64,000 nt of DNA from Tritrichomonas musculus (lineage: Eukaryota; Parabasalia; Tritrichomonadida; Tritrichomonadidae). Location: assembly GCA_039105265.1 (NCBI GenBank), contig JAPFFF010000002.1:8680001-8744000 (forward strand). Reading direction: 5' to 3'. The notes beneath the pieces are model-generated. The model ran no database searches, was not told the DNA's origin, and was given only the letters and a program-made list of their open reading frames with translations. Position 1 is the stretch's first letter, and the number at the start of each line of letters is the position of its first letter. Positions 28,379-40,700 of the stretch are shown piece by piece. The position numbers were made by a program, and so were the translations under genes.

Positions 28379-31300
28379 AATATTGGGTAATATCTCCTTC
28401 TTCATAGTCTGTTTTGATACATCTCTCGAATTTTTTTCTTGTCGATACAGTCATATTTTTATTCATTTCGAAGCAAGGTTGTCCTTTTGTTAAGTCGAAT
28501 GTGATGGAATTTCCGTTATATAGTGTTTCATAAAGCTTCATAACATCTCCTTGAAACTCTTCATTGAATTTATATTTGATAGAATTCTGAGTTAGTCCCT
28601 TGCCTCGTATCATATAGTCAATATCTCCAGTAGAATCTTGCAGTTTATCTACATACATTTTCTTCATCAAGAAGAATGATTCAATAGATTCAGGCATCTC
28701 ATTGTGACCGTTTATTTCTGGGAAATCTGAATGGAATTGTCCTAAATTTTTCCCGATAAGTTCGCGGTTATATTTCTCGCGGAAGGCCTTTTCGAGTTTC
28801 GGTAAATCCGCAGATTCTATATGCATACTATCAGTATCTTGGTAATAAATATGGCATCCTATGTCGAAAGCAAGACACATAACTTCGTTCATTATTCTCT
28901 TGGACATGGACAGAACTTGAATGCCTAATAGGGAGAAATTGAAGTGATTATCTATTTGTTTGAGGGTCTTTATTGCATGGATGTCAGAGTTGTTTAACTG
29001 AATATCTTCGACAATTTTGTTATAGTTTTTTGCCCAATATTTGTCGAGTTCATCTCCTTCGTGAAGATATTTGTAGTCTTTATCTACTGGCCTCTCTATT
29101 GTTTTGCCGTAGCAGGAATTCATGATGAGTTTGTAGAGATTTTGCAAAGGATTCTTCTGTTTCTTATATTCGAGTCGTTTATTGAATATCTTTTTGATAC
29201 ATTCTTGAATACGATAATCTTTCTTTCCATCCCAGTAATATCCTCTCAGTATATTGAATTCTATTTGCTGAAACTCAATAAAGTCCTCCAAAGTAATATT
29301 ATCAACAACCATTTTAATGGTATTTCCTTCTGAGAGAATGTCGTTATTCCTGTTTAGGCCGTCAATTTTTTGAACGATTAACGGAAATGCATAATGCTTT
29401 TTTATTTTTGTTATTTCGATTTCGACAATGTATGCTGATTGTTGGGAGAGGAAATTATAGTTGAGTTGGTCATTCTGTATTACTTTGGGCTTTCCTTCAA
29501 CTGTGTATAATCTACTCATTGCGGAAGGATATAATGATACTGCATCAAAATCGCAGAGATTCTTCTTGACATGCCATTTCTTGTTATATGCCGTCATACA
29601 TCTACCTCCATATATCGCCTTTGAGCAAAAATACCTCACATGACCACCTAATTTGTACAGATTTTGGTTAGGATAATAGACTCTTTGATTGAAGACTTCG
29701 TTTGCGAGAGACGATATGCTGATGAAATTAAATGGGTCGACTTTGAAGTCTTTGATGAATCCTTCACGCAGTTTATTGAATCCGATTCTGAGGATATTAA
29801 CGTCTTGCCAGCAGTAAAATTCTGCATATTTCCACATGTCAAAATGATTTTCGTCTATTCGGCAGCCAGATATTTTATCGATATTAGTGTTGAATAAATT
29901 GTAGTCTTCATCGGTCCATATTTTGTCTTCATTTTCTCCTGCTTCGTTGATTGTGCCACAGTTAGTTTGTAAGCGATCAAGAGTATAATATTTGTATGGA
30001 AATATCTCTTTTTGTATGTCAGGAATGTCAAACATTGAGGGTAATTGAGATAATTTGCAGGAAAGAATTGGTAAAGAGTCTTTGAGATGGATGGTTTTGT
30101 TGAGATATTTTATATCAGCCTTCATTGTTTTTGTGCCTTTGATGATGGATTTGGCGAGTCCGAAAGAGGCCAGCATTCTGATATCATACGCTAAATTGTG
30201 GAAATAAACGACGGCGTCATCTGGTAAATAATCTAGTAATTGTTTATTGCAGTCTTCTCCTCGGAAAGTTTTATTGATTCGGCCTGTTCTATTCTGTAAG
30301 ACACAGAGGAAAGGTTTGTGAATTTCTGTTGATGTATCTGCTTCAAAATCGGCATACCAATATGTTTTGTTGTCATTTTCTGAGAGTTTCTTTTTGTCAA
30401 ATTTTATTAGTTTCGTGCATTGTTCTTCGTTATATTCGAGGTCGATAAGGTCAATATCGTCGATTACTTCTTTGTGGAAAATTGTATTGAGGACCTTATA
30501 TTGACCGAATGTGATTGGGACGAAGAAGTTGTTTTTCATTAAAGTTCGAACGAGGTCTGATGATGTCATGAAGCATCTCGCGGGGCGCCAGTGATCAACG
30601 TTGTACTCTTTATTGTATTTGTCTTCTGTGCATTGATTGAGGTGATTGATATAGTACGTGCTGAAAGGTGTTTTCTCCTCAAGGAAATAGTGCTTATTGA
30701 ATACGTTCATTGTGTGAGTTCTGTTTGGCTCAGCATTTTCTATACCTAAATAATGTTTATTTGTATCATTCTTTTTGGACCTGACAGAACGTTTCTTATT
30801 TTTTCCATTGGCATCTTCGTTGATAAACGATAATTTGACGTGAATATTGAACTCAGTACATAGTTCGTTTAGAGCTTTTTGGGAGAGATATCTTGAATTA
30901 ATCCTTAGGCGCATTTTGTTTAGTGTATCGTCATCGTAGCATCCTGTTTGTTGAAGGGCATAGATGAAGCAGCAATCGTCCAATTCCTTTCTCTGTTTGC
31001 CTTTTTTGTCCACGAGAGATGTGAAAATCTGTAGTTTCTTGAGATATTTTGAGACATTTGATGGGCAGTTTTCACGTACTAAATATTGAAAGAAACTTCC
31101 GCCTACGTCATTTTTTGCCTTAATATTCTGAAAATCACTAAAGCGAACTGCTTCAAAGAGGCTCCATTCAGGTATTTTTTCGGCTCCATTCTCATAAAAA
31201 TATTCTGGGACAACATTCTCTATATCGAAGATGAAGTGTTTTTCTGTTAGATTGTCCATTAATTTGTTGTATATTTCAGGAGTTAATTGATAGGAATGCC

Positions 31301-31793
31301 ATTGATTTTTGATTTTGAAGGCGAGTTTGTATTTGGAGATAATGGGTAAAGAATCTATATATTCTTCAAAGAATTCCTTCAATTTGGGAAGCAATAAGAG
31401 TCTGCCGTCCTTATCTAATCTCTCAAAGTCGATCTCCCATCTTCTTGGGGAGTATTCTAATTTTTCCATTATTTGATTCACGATTTCTTGTTGCTGGGAA
31501 TTGTTGTCTGTTTTGATTGGTTGTTCAGCTTGTTTGGGTTGTTCTTTGGGAGGTTCTTCTTGTTGTTTAGGTTGTTGTGTGGGTGTGTTGTTCTTGCCTT
31601 TAAAGTACCAGTACATAGCATCATAGTTGTCTAAATCTCCATCGTACCCTTCATACTTAGCACATTCTCGGATGTCATAATAGAATTCCTCTTGTGAGTT
31701 CCAATAATATGAAAAGTCGTGTTGTAGTTTCTCGTTTATTATCAATTCAAATAGTTCTTGTAATTTTTCGGGAGTAGCTTCGGAGAGTCTCAT
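28356..31793 (-). CDS. Polinton protein-primed DNA polymerase B (inner copy)
   Basis: 1145 residues. Exonuclease motifs: YADFEAD near residue 480, HNLAYD near 532 and YCWQDVN near 658. Polymerase motifs: DFDAVSLYPSAM near 746 (A), KLIMNSCYGKT near 888 (B) and YQDTDSMH near 983 (C). Short spacing between motifs and the family context indicate a protein-primed PolB, which starts replication from a terminal protein at the TIR ends. Residues about 45-75 hold YDGDLDNYDAMYWYFKGK, a module also present in the small PolB element at 42790. A Pro/Gln-rich linker follows. The N-terminal 450 residues may include the terminal-protein function. The start is 69 bases from the right TIR. Confidence 0.9.
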   Translation of the reverse strand: MRLSEATPEKLQELFELIINEKLQHDFSYYWNSQEEFYYDIRECAKYEGYDGDLDNYDAMYWYFKGKNNTPTQQPKQQEEPPKEQPKQAEQPIKTDNNSQQQEIVNQIMEKLEYSPRRWEIDFERLDKDGRLLLLPKLKEFFEEYIDSLPIISKYKLAFKIKNQWHSYQLTPEIYNKLMDNLTEKHFIFDIENVVPEYFYENGAEKIPEWSLFEAVRFSDFQNIKAKNDVGGSFFQYLVRENCPSNVSKYLKKLQIFTSLVDKKGKQRKELDDCCFIYALQQTGCYDDDTLNKMRLRINSRYLSQKALNELCTEFNIHVKLSFINEDANGKNKKRSVRSKKNDTNKHYLGIENAEPNRTHTMNVFNKHYFLEEKTPFSTYYINHLNQCTEDKYNKEYNVDHWRPARCFMTSSDLVRTLMKNNFFVPITFGQYKVLNTIFHKEVIDDIDLIDLEYNEEQCTKLIKFDKKKLSENDNKTYWYADFEADTSTEIHKPFLCVLQNRTGRINKTFRGEDCNKQLLDYLPDDAVVYFHNLAYDIRMLASFGLAKSIIKGTKTMKADIKYLNKTIHLKDSLPILSCKLSQLPSMFDIPDIQKEIFPYKYYTLDRLQTNCGTINEAGENEDKIWTDEDYNLFNTNIDKISGCRIDENHFDMWKYAEFYCWQDVNILRIGFNKLREGFIKDFKVDPFNFISISSLANEVFNQRVYYPNQNLYKLGGHVRYFCSKAIYGGRCMTAYNKKWHVKKNLCDFDAVSLYPSAMSRLYTVEGKPKVIQNDQLNYNFLSQQSAYIVEIEITKIKKHYAFPLIVQKIDGLNRNNDILSEGNTIKMVVDNITLEDFIEFQQIEFNILRGYYWDGKKDYRIQECIKKIFNKRLEYKKQKNPLQNLYKLIMNSCYGKTIERPVDKDYKYLHEGDELDKYWAKNYNKIVEDIQLNNSDIHAIKTLKQIDNHFNFSLLGIQVLSMSKRIMNEVMCLAFDIGCHIYYQDTDSMHIESADLPKLEKAFREKYNRELIGKNLGQFHSDFPEINGHNEMPESIESFFLMKKMYVDKLQDSTGDIDYMIRGKGLTQNSIKYKFNEEFQGDVMKLYETLYNGNSITFDLTKGQPCFEMNKNMTVSTRKKFERCIKTDYEEGDITQYFTSQFST

Positions 31794-31861
31794 TTTTGCA
31801 ATGAAAATAAAAATTAAAAAATATAAAAATTTATACCACTTATCATAAATGTGAAAATTTC

Positions 31862-32223
31862 AAAAAATTATTTGTTTCAGAAAAATTTTCAAAAAAGTTG
31901 ATTTCAATAATTTTAAAATGAATAAATTGTATACAAAAATTTTATTTATACCTTTTTTCATATCACATGTCATACAAAAATTTTATCAAAATTATGTTCA
32001 TATCACCACTTTCCATCCATTGAAAGACCTTAATTTAGGCAATTTATTGACACAAAAAGGTGAATGCAAAATGCCCTATAGTGATAGGGGGTTTTCTGAC
32101 AACACTCTGGAGGTCAAAAAAGGGCTAAAATTGGGGTAGTTGGAGACAAAAAAGTGCCAAAATTAGGGGTGTTTGAGGGGATTGAAGACCGGAGGTCTGA
32201 AATCACCGCAAACGTATACTACT
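31862..32223. repeat. right TIR of inner Polinton, 362 bp
   Basis: Reverse complement of 14935-15296. It ends with GTATACTACT directly before ATCTC. A frame through this repeat (31918 onward) and the start of a longer frame at 32154 are chance continuations, not genes. Confidence 0.92.
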
Positions 32224-32228
32224 ATCTC
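32224..32228. repeat. target-site duplication ATCTC, right copy (inner Polinton)
   Basis: Pairs with 14930-14934. Confidence 0.88.
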
Positions 32229-34994
32229 AATGGATGTGGTTATTATAATGTTGTTCCTAAACCTGAATCATGCACGACTCTTTTTACAAACTATAATATT
32301 CAAACATCTGGTGTGGTAATTGGGGAAAACATTGAGAGTCATATGTTTGTGTTAAATTCTTTAGGGAATACAGTTGATGTTGCACTAAATGATATATCTC
32401 AATTACAAAATTATTGTAAACAATTAGAATCACAAATAGAAAGTATGTCAAATAAAGTTAACTGGTTTGATATTTTACAAGGTATTGTTGATATTGGTAC
32501 CATGTTAATAGGATTCGGTCCAGGATTAATGCGAATAGGTGCTGCAGGAATTGAATCATTAAGTAGACTCTCTTTTGCTAAATCAACTGTGAAAGAAATA
32601 GAATATGTTGATGAAATAATACACGATGTTGACGTTTTATCACCTGGCGTTATTGAGAAACAACTAGATTTTGCATCAGAGACAACAATAATTGGCAGCT
32701 CAAATAATTGCTATAAATACTACTTATTTGAGCTCAAAAGTGAATCTAAAATAGATGTATCATTTATAGTTGATTCAGAAGGAGAAGTTATTAGTATTAA
32801 CAATTATGATGTAGATTCTGATGGAAATATTGTTGCGGTAAATTCTGTTGTTGCTTGTAATTTAATATATGAATATCCCTATTTAATGGTATTTTCTAAA
32901 AATAAGCCATCAAATGTTTCTTATAAATATATCCCTAAATCGAAGTCAAATATGTTAGCATTAGGGGAAACATTAACCAATAATCAATTATTATCAGCAG
33001 CTGCGACAAAAAAATTAATTGAGAATCATAAGCAAAAGATGTTAAGTGAAATCCCTACTGTTGATTTATCAAATTATGCAACACTTGAGAATCTTGATGA
33101 GTATTCGAAGAAACAGGACTTACAGTCTTATTTGAAGAAACAAGACATATTATCAACCGAAAAAATAACACAAGAATTGTCAATAGCTACAAAATTCGTA
33201 AATGGAACAACCAATGATGAGGATAAAAGAACTTATATCACAAATTTGGATGAAGATTTATGCAACATATTAAAGAAATCATCACTTTTTGTGAAAGGCT
33301 CTTGTAATAATGAAGATATTTCAGGAGAATATTTGTATGATAGTGAAGAACTTGAATATTATCATTACAAGAAAGGCGAAAATACTTTTTCTATATACTT
33401 TTTCTATTACGACGGAACATTCAGATATAATGGTAACTATGTTGTGGATTTAGAATCAGTAAGTTATTCATACGAACCTGAAGTTTATGACAAATATTGT
33501 ATTCCAAATATGAACTTCGTAAAAGATAATTATGCATTAAAATCTGATATACCTGAACCTGTTGATTTGACTAAATATGTAGCAAAAAATGATGATGGTT
33601 CATTAACAATAGCTACTACGTTTACAAATAATACTCCATCACTAATAGTGAATAATCCATATTATCCAGATATAAGATTATGTAATGAAAATAGTTATGT
33701 TTCATTAAGATATTCACCTTATACAGAGGAATTTATGATAAAATATAAAGATGTTGATATGATAAATTGCACATATAAATCTCAAAAATATAAAACTACA
33801 ATAAAAGACCAATTAGTGGTTGATGGTCGAGTTATGATAAAAGGTTCAGATTTAAGTATATTTGATATTTATTCAACAAGTTCAGCAAAACAAGCACTTA
33901 TTAATTTTGGATTAGATTTAGCAAATAAAAGTGAAATATTATATGAATTAGTTAATAATATTCCAAAATTATCTTTATACTTAAATAGTTCAAAAATAAT
34001 AACAATTAATAAAGATAAAGTTGAAATTAGTACTGATTTGTACAAAACAGAAACTGATAAATATTTAACGGAATCAGAATGTGATACTAAATATGCTTTG
34101 ACAACAGAGTTGGCCCTTGCTATTGAGCAAGTGAATTCAAATGTTATTACATATGAGCAGCTAATAAAAAGATGTGCCATTGATTGTGGTCCAATCAATG
34201 CCGGGTCCTCGGATATATCAATTCGTTATCTAAAAATTGTAGATAAGGTGATTAAACTGGAATACATAGTAGGTGAATATGCACTATGTTATGAAATAAG
34301 GGTGTTATTCCATGATACAGATGGAAATCCCCATAACATAGTAATAGTATTACTTCAAAGGACTGTGTATTTTGATAATTTCAAATTTCCACTATATTAT
34401 GAAGAAACTGTTGATTTAACATCAGGAAGACCACTTACATATAATTTCCCAATATTTGAATATTCTTGGACAACTACTCAGGAATTATTAGATGCTAAAC
34501 AAATATATTCAAGACAAATCATAACCCGAGAATATTTAGCAAAATTTAAGGGTGTAATGTATGGCACATCCAACACAACAATAACTCATTATGCGCCAAT
34601 TGAAGCTGGTGAAAATATTGAAGATTACGCACTTGGGAAACCTGTATTTATGTCTGGTCATGTGTATAAAAATGTTAATGGTTCATTTGTGAGCTCTACT
34701 GCAACAGATTCAGTTGATTGCATTAGTAGTGTTAAAATAAATGGTTCATGGAAAGAGTATATCGGTGTAATCACTAGTATTGATAAAGAAAAAAATAACA
34801 TTACATTCGCTACACATGGAGACTATTTATTTTATGTTGATGATGCTAATTTATATGCAATAGGTGATGTGATTCTATATGATGGAAGAATATTGGATGA
34901 AGATTATGCATTAACATTAAAGATTCAACAAAGTATTGTAGGAAAAGTGAGTGCAAAAATAAACGAACATATATTAGCATTGTTTAAAGCTTAA
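32224..34994 (+). pseudogene. Polinton fibre-like protein gene, right part (outer fossil)
   Basis: The remainder of the outer element's fibre-like gene after the nested insertion. It corresponds to the second half of the inner gene: coiled coil (LNDISQLQNYCKQLESQIES), modules with KNDDGSLTIATTF, and the conserved C-terminal domain (HYAPIEAGENIEDY to INEHILALFKA). From about 33145 to 34085 it is nearly identical at the nucleotide level to the inner gene, far above the rest of the two elements. A different module (about 34090-34560) stands where the inner gene has its own version. Confidence 0.75.
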
Positions 34995-35710
34995 ATGGCT
35001 ATTTTGAGAGAAATCCCATACTTTATAAACTGTGAGTAAACATTATTATAAGCATATTTTAATTCCTCTGATTTACCATCTTTTATTATTAATATTTTAT
35101 CGATTTTGATAAATTTTGAAACACTAACTGCACAACATCCAGGTTCATCATCTTCTAAAACAAAATCAACTTTATCACATCCAGTTAACAACTTTATCAT
35201 ATTCATTAATAGAGTTGATTTGCACACAACATAAGAGTTAATCCTTAAAGGGTTATCAGCATACATTTCAACTAACATTTCTAAAAATCTATTTTTTTGT
35301 TCAAGTGTATCCAGCTCATTTCCGCGAACAGAGTTCGAGTCAATAAAATTGCTTATTGGAGGAGTGTCTGCTAAACCGCAATCCCAGGTAATGTTGTTTA
35401 TTGGAGGAGTGTATTGAGAAGCATATTGTGGCTGTGTCGTCTGTGTAGGCATAGTCTGTGTAGGCATAGTTGGAGGGGGCATAGTAAAATTTACATTATT
35501 AGGTGCACACTGATTAATGGGTGGTGCGTTCCTCCCATCAAATGGTTGTATTTTTGGATATGCCACAGGTGGTATACTCTTATTGGGTGACACTTTAATT
35601 TCGATATTAGTGTTTTGTTCTTGTTTAACACTTGCATCATTCTCACTTGATAATATTCTTGATTGACGTAAAGTATTAGACATTTTATAAAAAAATAAAG
35701 GTTTATTCAT
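34991..35710 (-). CDS. Polinton conserved protein, unknown (outer copy)
   Basis: The frame is 239 codons, but the start that matches the inner copy is the internal ATG in KMSNTLRQSRILSSE (about ten codons in, near 35683). It shares the N terminus, LDTLEQKNRFLEMLVEMYAD and YAYNNVYSQFIKYGISLK with the inner copy. It has a longer Pro/Thr/Gln-rich middle that includes a repeated TMPTQTMPTQT. That low-complexity stretch is probably a flexible linker that varies in length. Function unknown. Confidence 0.6.
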   Translation of the reverse strand: MNKPLFFYKMSNTLRQSRILSSENDASVKQEQNTNIEIKVSPNKSIPPVAYPKIQPFDGRNAPPINQCAPNNVNFTMPPPTMPTQTMPTQTTQPQYASQYTPPINNITWDCGLADTPPISNFIDSNSVRGNELDTLEQKNRFLEMLVEMYADNPLRINSYVVCKSTLLMNMIKLLTGCDKVDFVLEDDEPGCCAVSVSKFIKIDKILIIKDGKSEELKYAYNNVYSQFIKYGISLKIAI

Positions 35711-35952
35711 AATGTATACAAATTGTTAATAGCTTTATTTAACAAATTTCTGACCTTCATATTATATTCATATTTGGGTTGAATCTTATTACGTTTTGCT
35801 ATTTTTTTTGGATCAGTTGGCATAGGTTCCTTTAATATTTTTCGATAATATTGAAGACGTGATTTGATTTGTTTAAGTGTTGATGATGCAAATGTTTTTC
35901 TTTCGTGCCATTGTTTAAGAGGTGGTAGTGTGAGGCAATCTTGCTGGCTCAT
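35707..35952 (-). CDS. Polinton small basic protein (outer copy)
   Basis: 81 residues, basic (LKQIKSRLQYYRKIL, KKIAKRNKIQPKYE). Homologous to 26196-26465, with the same 17-base spacing to the divergent integrase start. Possibly DNA-binding, by charge and position only. Its end overlaps the frame of the neighbouring 34991 gene by four bases. Confidence 0.6.
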   Translation of the reverse strand: MSQQDCLTLPPLKQWHERKTFASSTLKQIKSRLQYYRKILKEPMPTDPKKIAKRNKIQPKYEYNMKVRNLLNKAINNLYTL

Positions 35953-35969
35953 TTAATACTAAATAAAAA

Positions 35970-37746
35970 ATGAATACTAGTAATTTACTTTATAATAACA
36001 CGGATAAAATAATAAATGCTATAATAAATGAACAGAGATACAAAGATGATATAGCAGATATTGAAGGAAATAATGATTTTATCTTTATTTACAATACAGT
36101 TAGAAAATGGATATGTAAAGAAATACATGACGCATTAACTGAAGATTTTCATTATAAACATGATACTTGGGATTATAGAAATATTACATATTATTTTGGC
36201 AAAATATTTACAGAAAATGATAATATACAAATAAGGAATTTTATATCAATTAACTACAAAGAAATTCATGAAAAATTACTTGATAGTATAGCATATCAGA
36301 GGCATAAAAACTATATGAATACATATCAAAAGTGTAAAAATAGATTATTCGAAAAACTGAATAACAAACAAAAATATACTATAAGTCAAGCACGTTCATT
36401 ATTATCAGAAAATAATAAACTTCCAATAACCGAAGATGATTTTAGAAGATTATATGATATATTTGTTGGAGAATGGAATAAAAGACAAGAATCTGAGACA
36501 CCTCAAAGACACATATTAAGGAACACATTCACTGACAAACTAAATGATTTTGTCGTATTTAATCATGAAAGATTATTAAATAAAGATGAATTCGCTAGAG
36601 TTAGTCAAAATTGGGGGCCAACATCATTATCATTAGATGAATGGTATGATAGATATGTTAACAAATCTATTTTATTATCAGCCAACAACACATACTACCT
36701 ATACTATTCCAGAAGAGCAAAATTATATTGGATTTAAATCAGAGAACAAAATAAGAGCATTACAAAGAATATTTCCTGGTAAGAAGGTTAATATATATGA
36801 ACATACATCATATTTCCCATTAAGATCAAATAAAAAGTATCAATTGCATAAAGTATCATCGAGATATTCATATATTATTGATTTGATGTTTGTAGATAAA
36901 CTGTGTTATCTTGTTATGATAAACGTTAACACAAGATATTTATATGTTGAATTAGTGAACCAAATTTTGTTTGACAATGACTCAGAAAATAGTGAGAAAA
37001 GACAACGCTTTGCTAAATATGAAAAATCAGCTGATAACTATTTAAAGACACTTGATAAAATAATAAAATCAGGTGTCATCATTAAGCATTTAACATTTGA
37101 TGGAGAAGGTTCGTTTAACTCGAGAAAGGCACAAAATTATTATAATTCTCATGGTATTCATTGGAGAACTGCACCAAGAATGAAAATGGGTAATTATCCA
37201 GATTTTATGAAACGTGAGCAGAAACAAACAAAAACGGACCCTATGCATAGTTCATTAGGGTTGATTGATAGAGTTATTAGAACATTAAGAGATATGGCTT
37301 ATAACATGAGAGTAGGAATTATTACACCATCTATTATGAATGAATTAGTGAGACAATATAATAATGCACCACATAAAACATTATCTAAATATGCAATTGG
37401 TTATTTTAAACATCCACATAACACAGCTAGAGATAGTGCCTATAATACCTCCAGCAGAGCTGGAGTAAGCGTATCACCAAAGATGGTCCAAAAAGATAAA
37501 GAACTTGAATCATATATTGTTATGAATATATGTAAAGAGAACTATAATATTATGATGAGTGATGGATTTTATTTAAATAAAGGTATGAGTGTTAAAGTGT
37601 ATAATGAAAAGGATGGAATGATGAAAAGAAGGACAAATGTGCAACCAGGTAAATATAAAGTTATTGGGTTTGCTAATGGATTATATAGAGTTGTTGATGA
37701 AAAAAATAATATTCAATCAATACCACGTTTTAAATTAGCTGCTTAA
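35970..37746 (+). pseudogene. Polinton integrase (outer fossil)
   Basis: This region is homologous to the intact integrase of the inner element along its length, including the core segments YIIDLMFVDKLCYLVMINV and TFDGEGSF and the C-terminal SH3-like part. It is a broken copy. It has the same neighbours as in the inner element: the small basic gene divergent upstream and PolB convergent downstream. Confidence 0.8.
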
Positions 37747-40700
37747 AATATTCATCTATATTACCTTCAGTATAATCAGTTTTTATACATCTTTCGAATT
37801 TTTTTCTAGTGGATACTGTCATATTTTTGTTCATATCGAAACATGGTTGACCTTTTGCTAAATCAAATGTTATAGAGTTTCCATTATATAATGTTTCATA
37901 TAATTTCATAACATCTCCATTAAAATCTTCATTATATTTGTATTTAATAGAATTTTGTGTAAGTCCTTTGCCACGAATCATATATGCTATATCACCTGTG
38001 GAATCTTGTAGTTTATCAATATACATCTTTTTCATCAAAAAGAATGATTCAATAGCTTGAGGCATTTCTGGATGGTTGTTAATTTCTGGGAAATCTGAGT
38101 GGAATTGGCCAAGATTTTTACCTATGAGTTCTCTATTATATTTATCTCTAAATGCTTTCTCTAATTTTGGTAAATCAGCGGATTCTATATGCATGCTATC
38201 TGTATCTTGGTAATAAATGTGGCATCCGATATCAAAAGCTAAGCACATTACTTCATTCATGATTCTCTTAGACATAGACAAAACTTGAATACCTAACAAT
38301 GAAAAATTAAAATGTTTATCTATTTGTTTTAGAGTCTTAACTGCGTGGATGTTAGAGTTGTTCAATTGAATATCTTCAACTATTTTATTATAATTCTTTT
38401 GCCAAAATTTATCTAATTCATCTCCTTCACGTAAATATTTATAATCTTTCTCAACTGGTTTCTCAATTGTTTTACCATAACATGAATTCATAATAAGTTT
38501 ATAGAGATTTTGTAATGGATTATTTTGCTTTTTATATTCAAGTCTTTTATTGAAGATATCACTGATGCAATCTCTTATTCTATAATCTTTTTTACCATCC
38601 CAATAGTATCCACGTAAAATGTTAAACTCTATCTTTTGAAACTCTATGTAATCCTCTAATGTGATATTATCAACAACCATCTTGATAGTTTGTCCTTCTG
38701 GTATGTAATCATAATTTTTATTTAAGCCGTTTATCTTTTGTACAATCAATGGAAAAGCATAATGTTTATTTATTTTTGTTATCTCAATTTCTACAATATA
38801 TGCGGATTGTTTAGAAAGAAATTCTAGGTTTAATTGTTCTGGTTGAATCACTTTAGGTTTTCCTTCAACAGTATATAATCTTTTCATTGCAGATGGATAT
38901 AAACTAACTGCATCAAAATCACATAATCTTTCTTTAGTATGCCACTTTTTATTATAAGCAGTCATGCATCTACCACCATATATTGCTTTTGAACAGAAAT
39001 GCCTAACATGTCCACCTAATTTATAAAGATTTCCATTAGGATATTATACTTTTTGGTTAAACACTTCATTTGCAAGAGATGATATACTAATAAATTTATA
39101 AAGGTTAATATTAAAATTTTCTTTAAATCCTTCACGCAATTTTTCAAATCCAATTCTCAAAATATTAACATCTTGTTGGCAATAGAATTCAGCATATTTG
39201 TACATGTCAAAGTGTTTTTCGTCTATTCTGCATCCATCAATCTTATCAATATTAGAGTTAAATAAAATATAATCTTCATCTGTCCACTGTTTATCTTCAT
39301 TTAAGCCTGCTTCACTAATGATTCCTATATTTGTTTTTAGTCTTTCTAGTGTATAATATTTATATGGAAATATCTCTTTTTGTATTCCTTCTATATTAAA
39401 CATAGATGGTAATTGTGATAATTTGCATGATAATATTGGTAATGAATCTCTAAGATGAATCGTTTTATTATTATATTTTATATCTGCCATCATAGTTTTT
39501 GAACCTTTTATGATAGATTTACATAAGCCAAAGTTTGCAAGCATTCTAATATCATACGCTAAATTATGGAAATACACAACTGATTCATCATCTAGATAAT
39601 CTAATAATTGTTTATTACAATCTTCACCTTTGAAACATTTTTTGTGATTTCCATTTGCACTATGTACGACACACATATAAGGCTTGTGAATACTAGTACT
39701 TACATCTGCTTCAAAATCTGCATACCAATAACTTTTTTCTCTATCTTTTTTATTAATCTTTTTCTTAGGTTGTTCTATTAATTTTGTGCATTGTTCATCA
39801 TTATAATCAAGGTCAATAAGGTCAATATTACTGTCTACATCTTTATAGAATATCGTGTTTAAAACCTTATATTGTCCGAATGTTATGGGAACAAAATAAT
39901 TGTTCTTCATTAATACTCTCACTAGGTCAGAAGAGTTAATAAAATATCGTGCTTTAATCCAGTGATTTTGTTTGTATTCTTTATTATATTTGTCCTCTGT
40001 GCACTCACTTAAATGATTAATATAATATGTACTAAAAGGTGTTTTCTCTTCAATGAAATAATGTTTATTGTATATATTCATTGTATGTGTTCTATTTGGT
40101 TCAGCATTCTCTATACCTAAATAATGTTTTTCTTTGTTATTTTTAGTAGATTTAACAGAGCGTTTTTTATTTATTCCATTTGCATCTTCATCTATGAAGG
40201 ATAATTTAACATGCATTTTGAACTCCATACATAATTCATTTAAAGATTTTTGTGAGAGATATCGTGTGTTAATTCTTAATCGCATTTTATTTAGTGTAGC
40301 ATCATCATAACATCCAGTTTGTTGTAAAGCATAAATAAAACAACAATCATCTAATTCTTTTCTTTGTTTACCTTTTTCGTTTACTAGAGATGTGAATATT
40401 TGTAATTTTTTAAGATATTTTTTAACATTTAATGGGCAATTCTTATTTACTAAATATTGAAAGAAGCTACCTCCGCGGTCGTTGTAGACGAGTTTGCCGG
40501 ATGGCAAATCGTTATTAGCATTAATACCTTTAAATTTATTAAATTTGACAGCACTAAATAGACTCCATTCTGGTATCTTTTCTGCACCTTTTTCATAAAA
40601 ATATTCTGGCACAACATTCTCAATATCAAATATAAAGTGATTTTCGGTAAGATTATTCATTAATTGTTTATATACTTCTGGAGTCAATCGTTTTGAATGC

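Larger units (their letters stand above)
14935..32223. mobile_element. Polinton/Maverick, inner element (looks whole)
   Basis: A 17.3-kb element with 362-bp terminal inverted repeats (tip AGTAGTATAC) and 5-bp duplications ATCTC, inserted in the fibre-like gene of the outer Polinton. Every gene recognised in the outer element has an open counterpart here: small protein, DxNGD protein, ATPase, coiled-coil protein, Gly/Ala-rich protein, major capsid, beta-sandwich protein, fibre-like protein, two small proteins, integrase and PolB. I see no break. I do not recognise an adenovirus-type cysteine protease. Genes are tightly packed, several with overlapping ends. Base composition is clearly less AT-rich than the outer element, except for part of the fibre gene. 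It must be younger than the outer insertion. Confidence 0.93.

Noticed and set aside
31918-32139. A 73-codon frame and the start of a longer frame at 32154
   Set aside because: They lie in the inner Polinton's right TIR, and a matching frame on the opposite strand appears in the left TIR. They are chance frames in the repeat.
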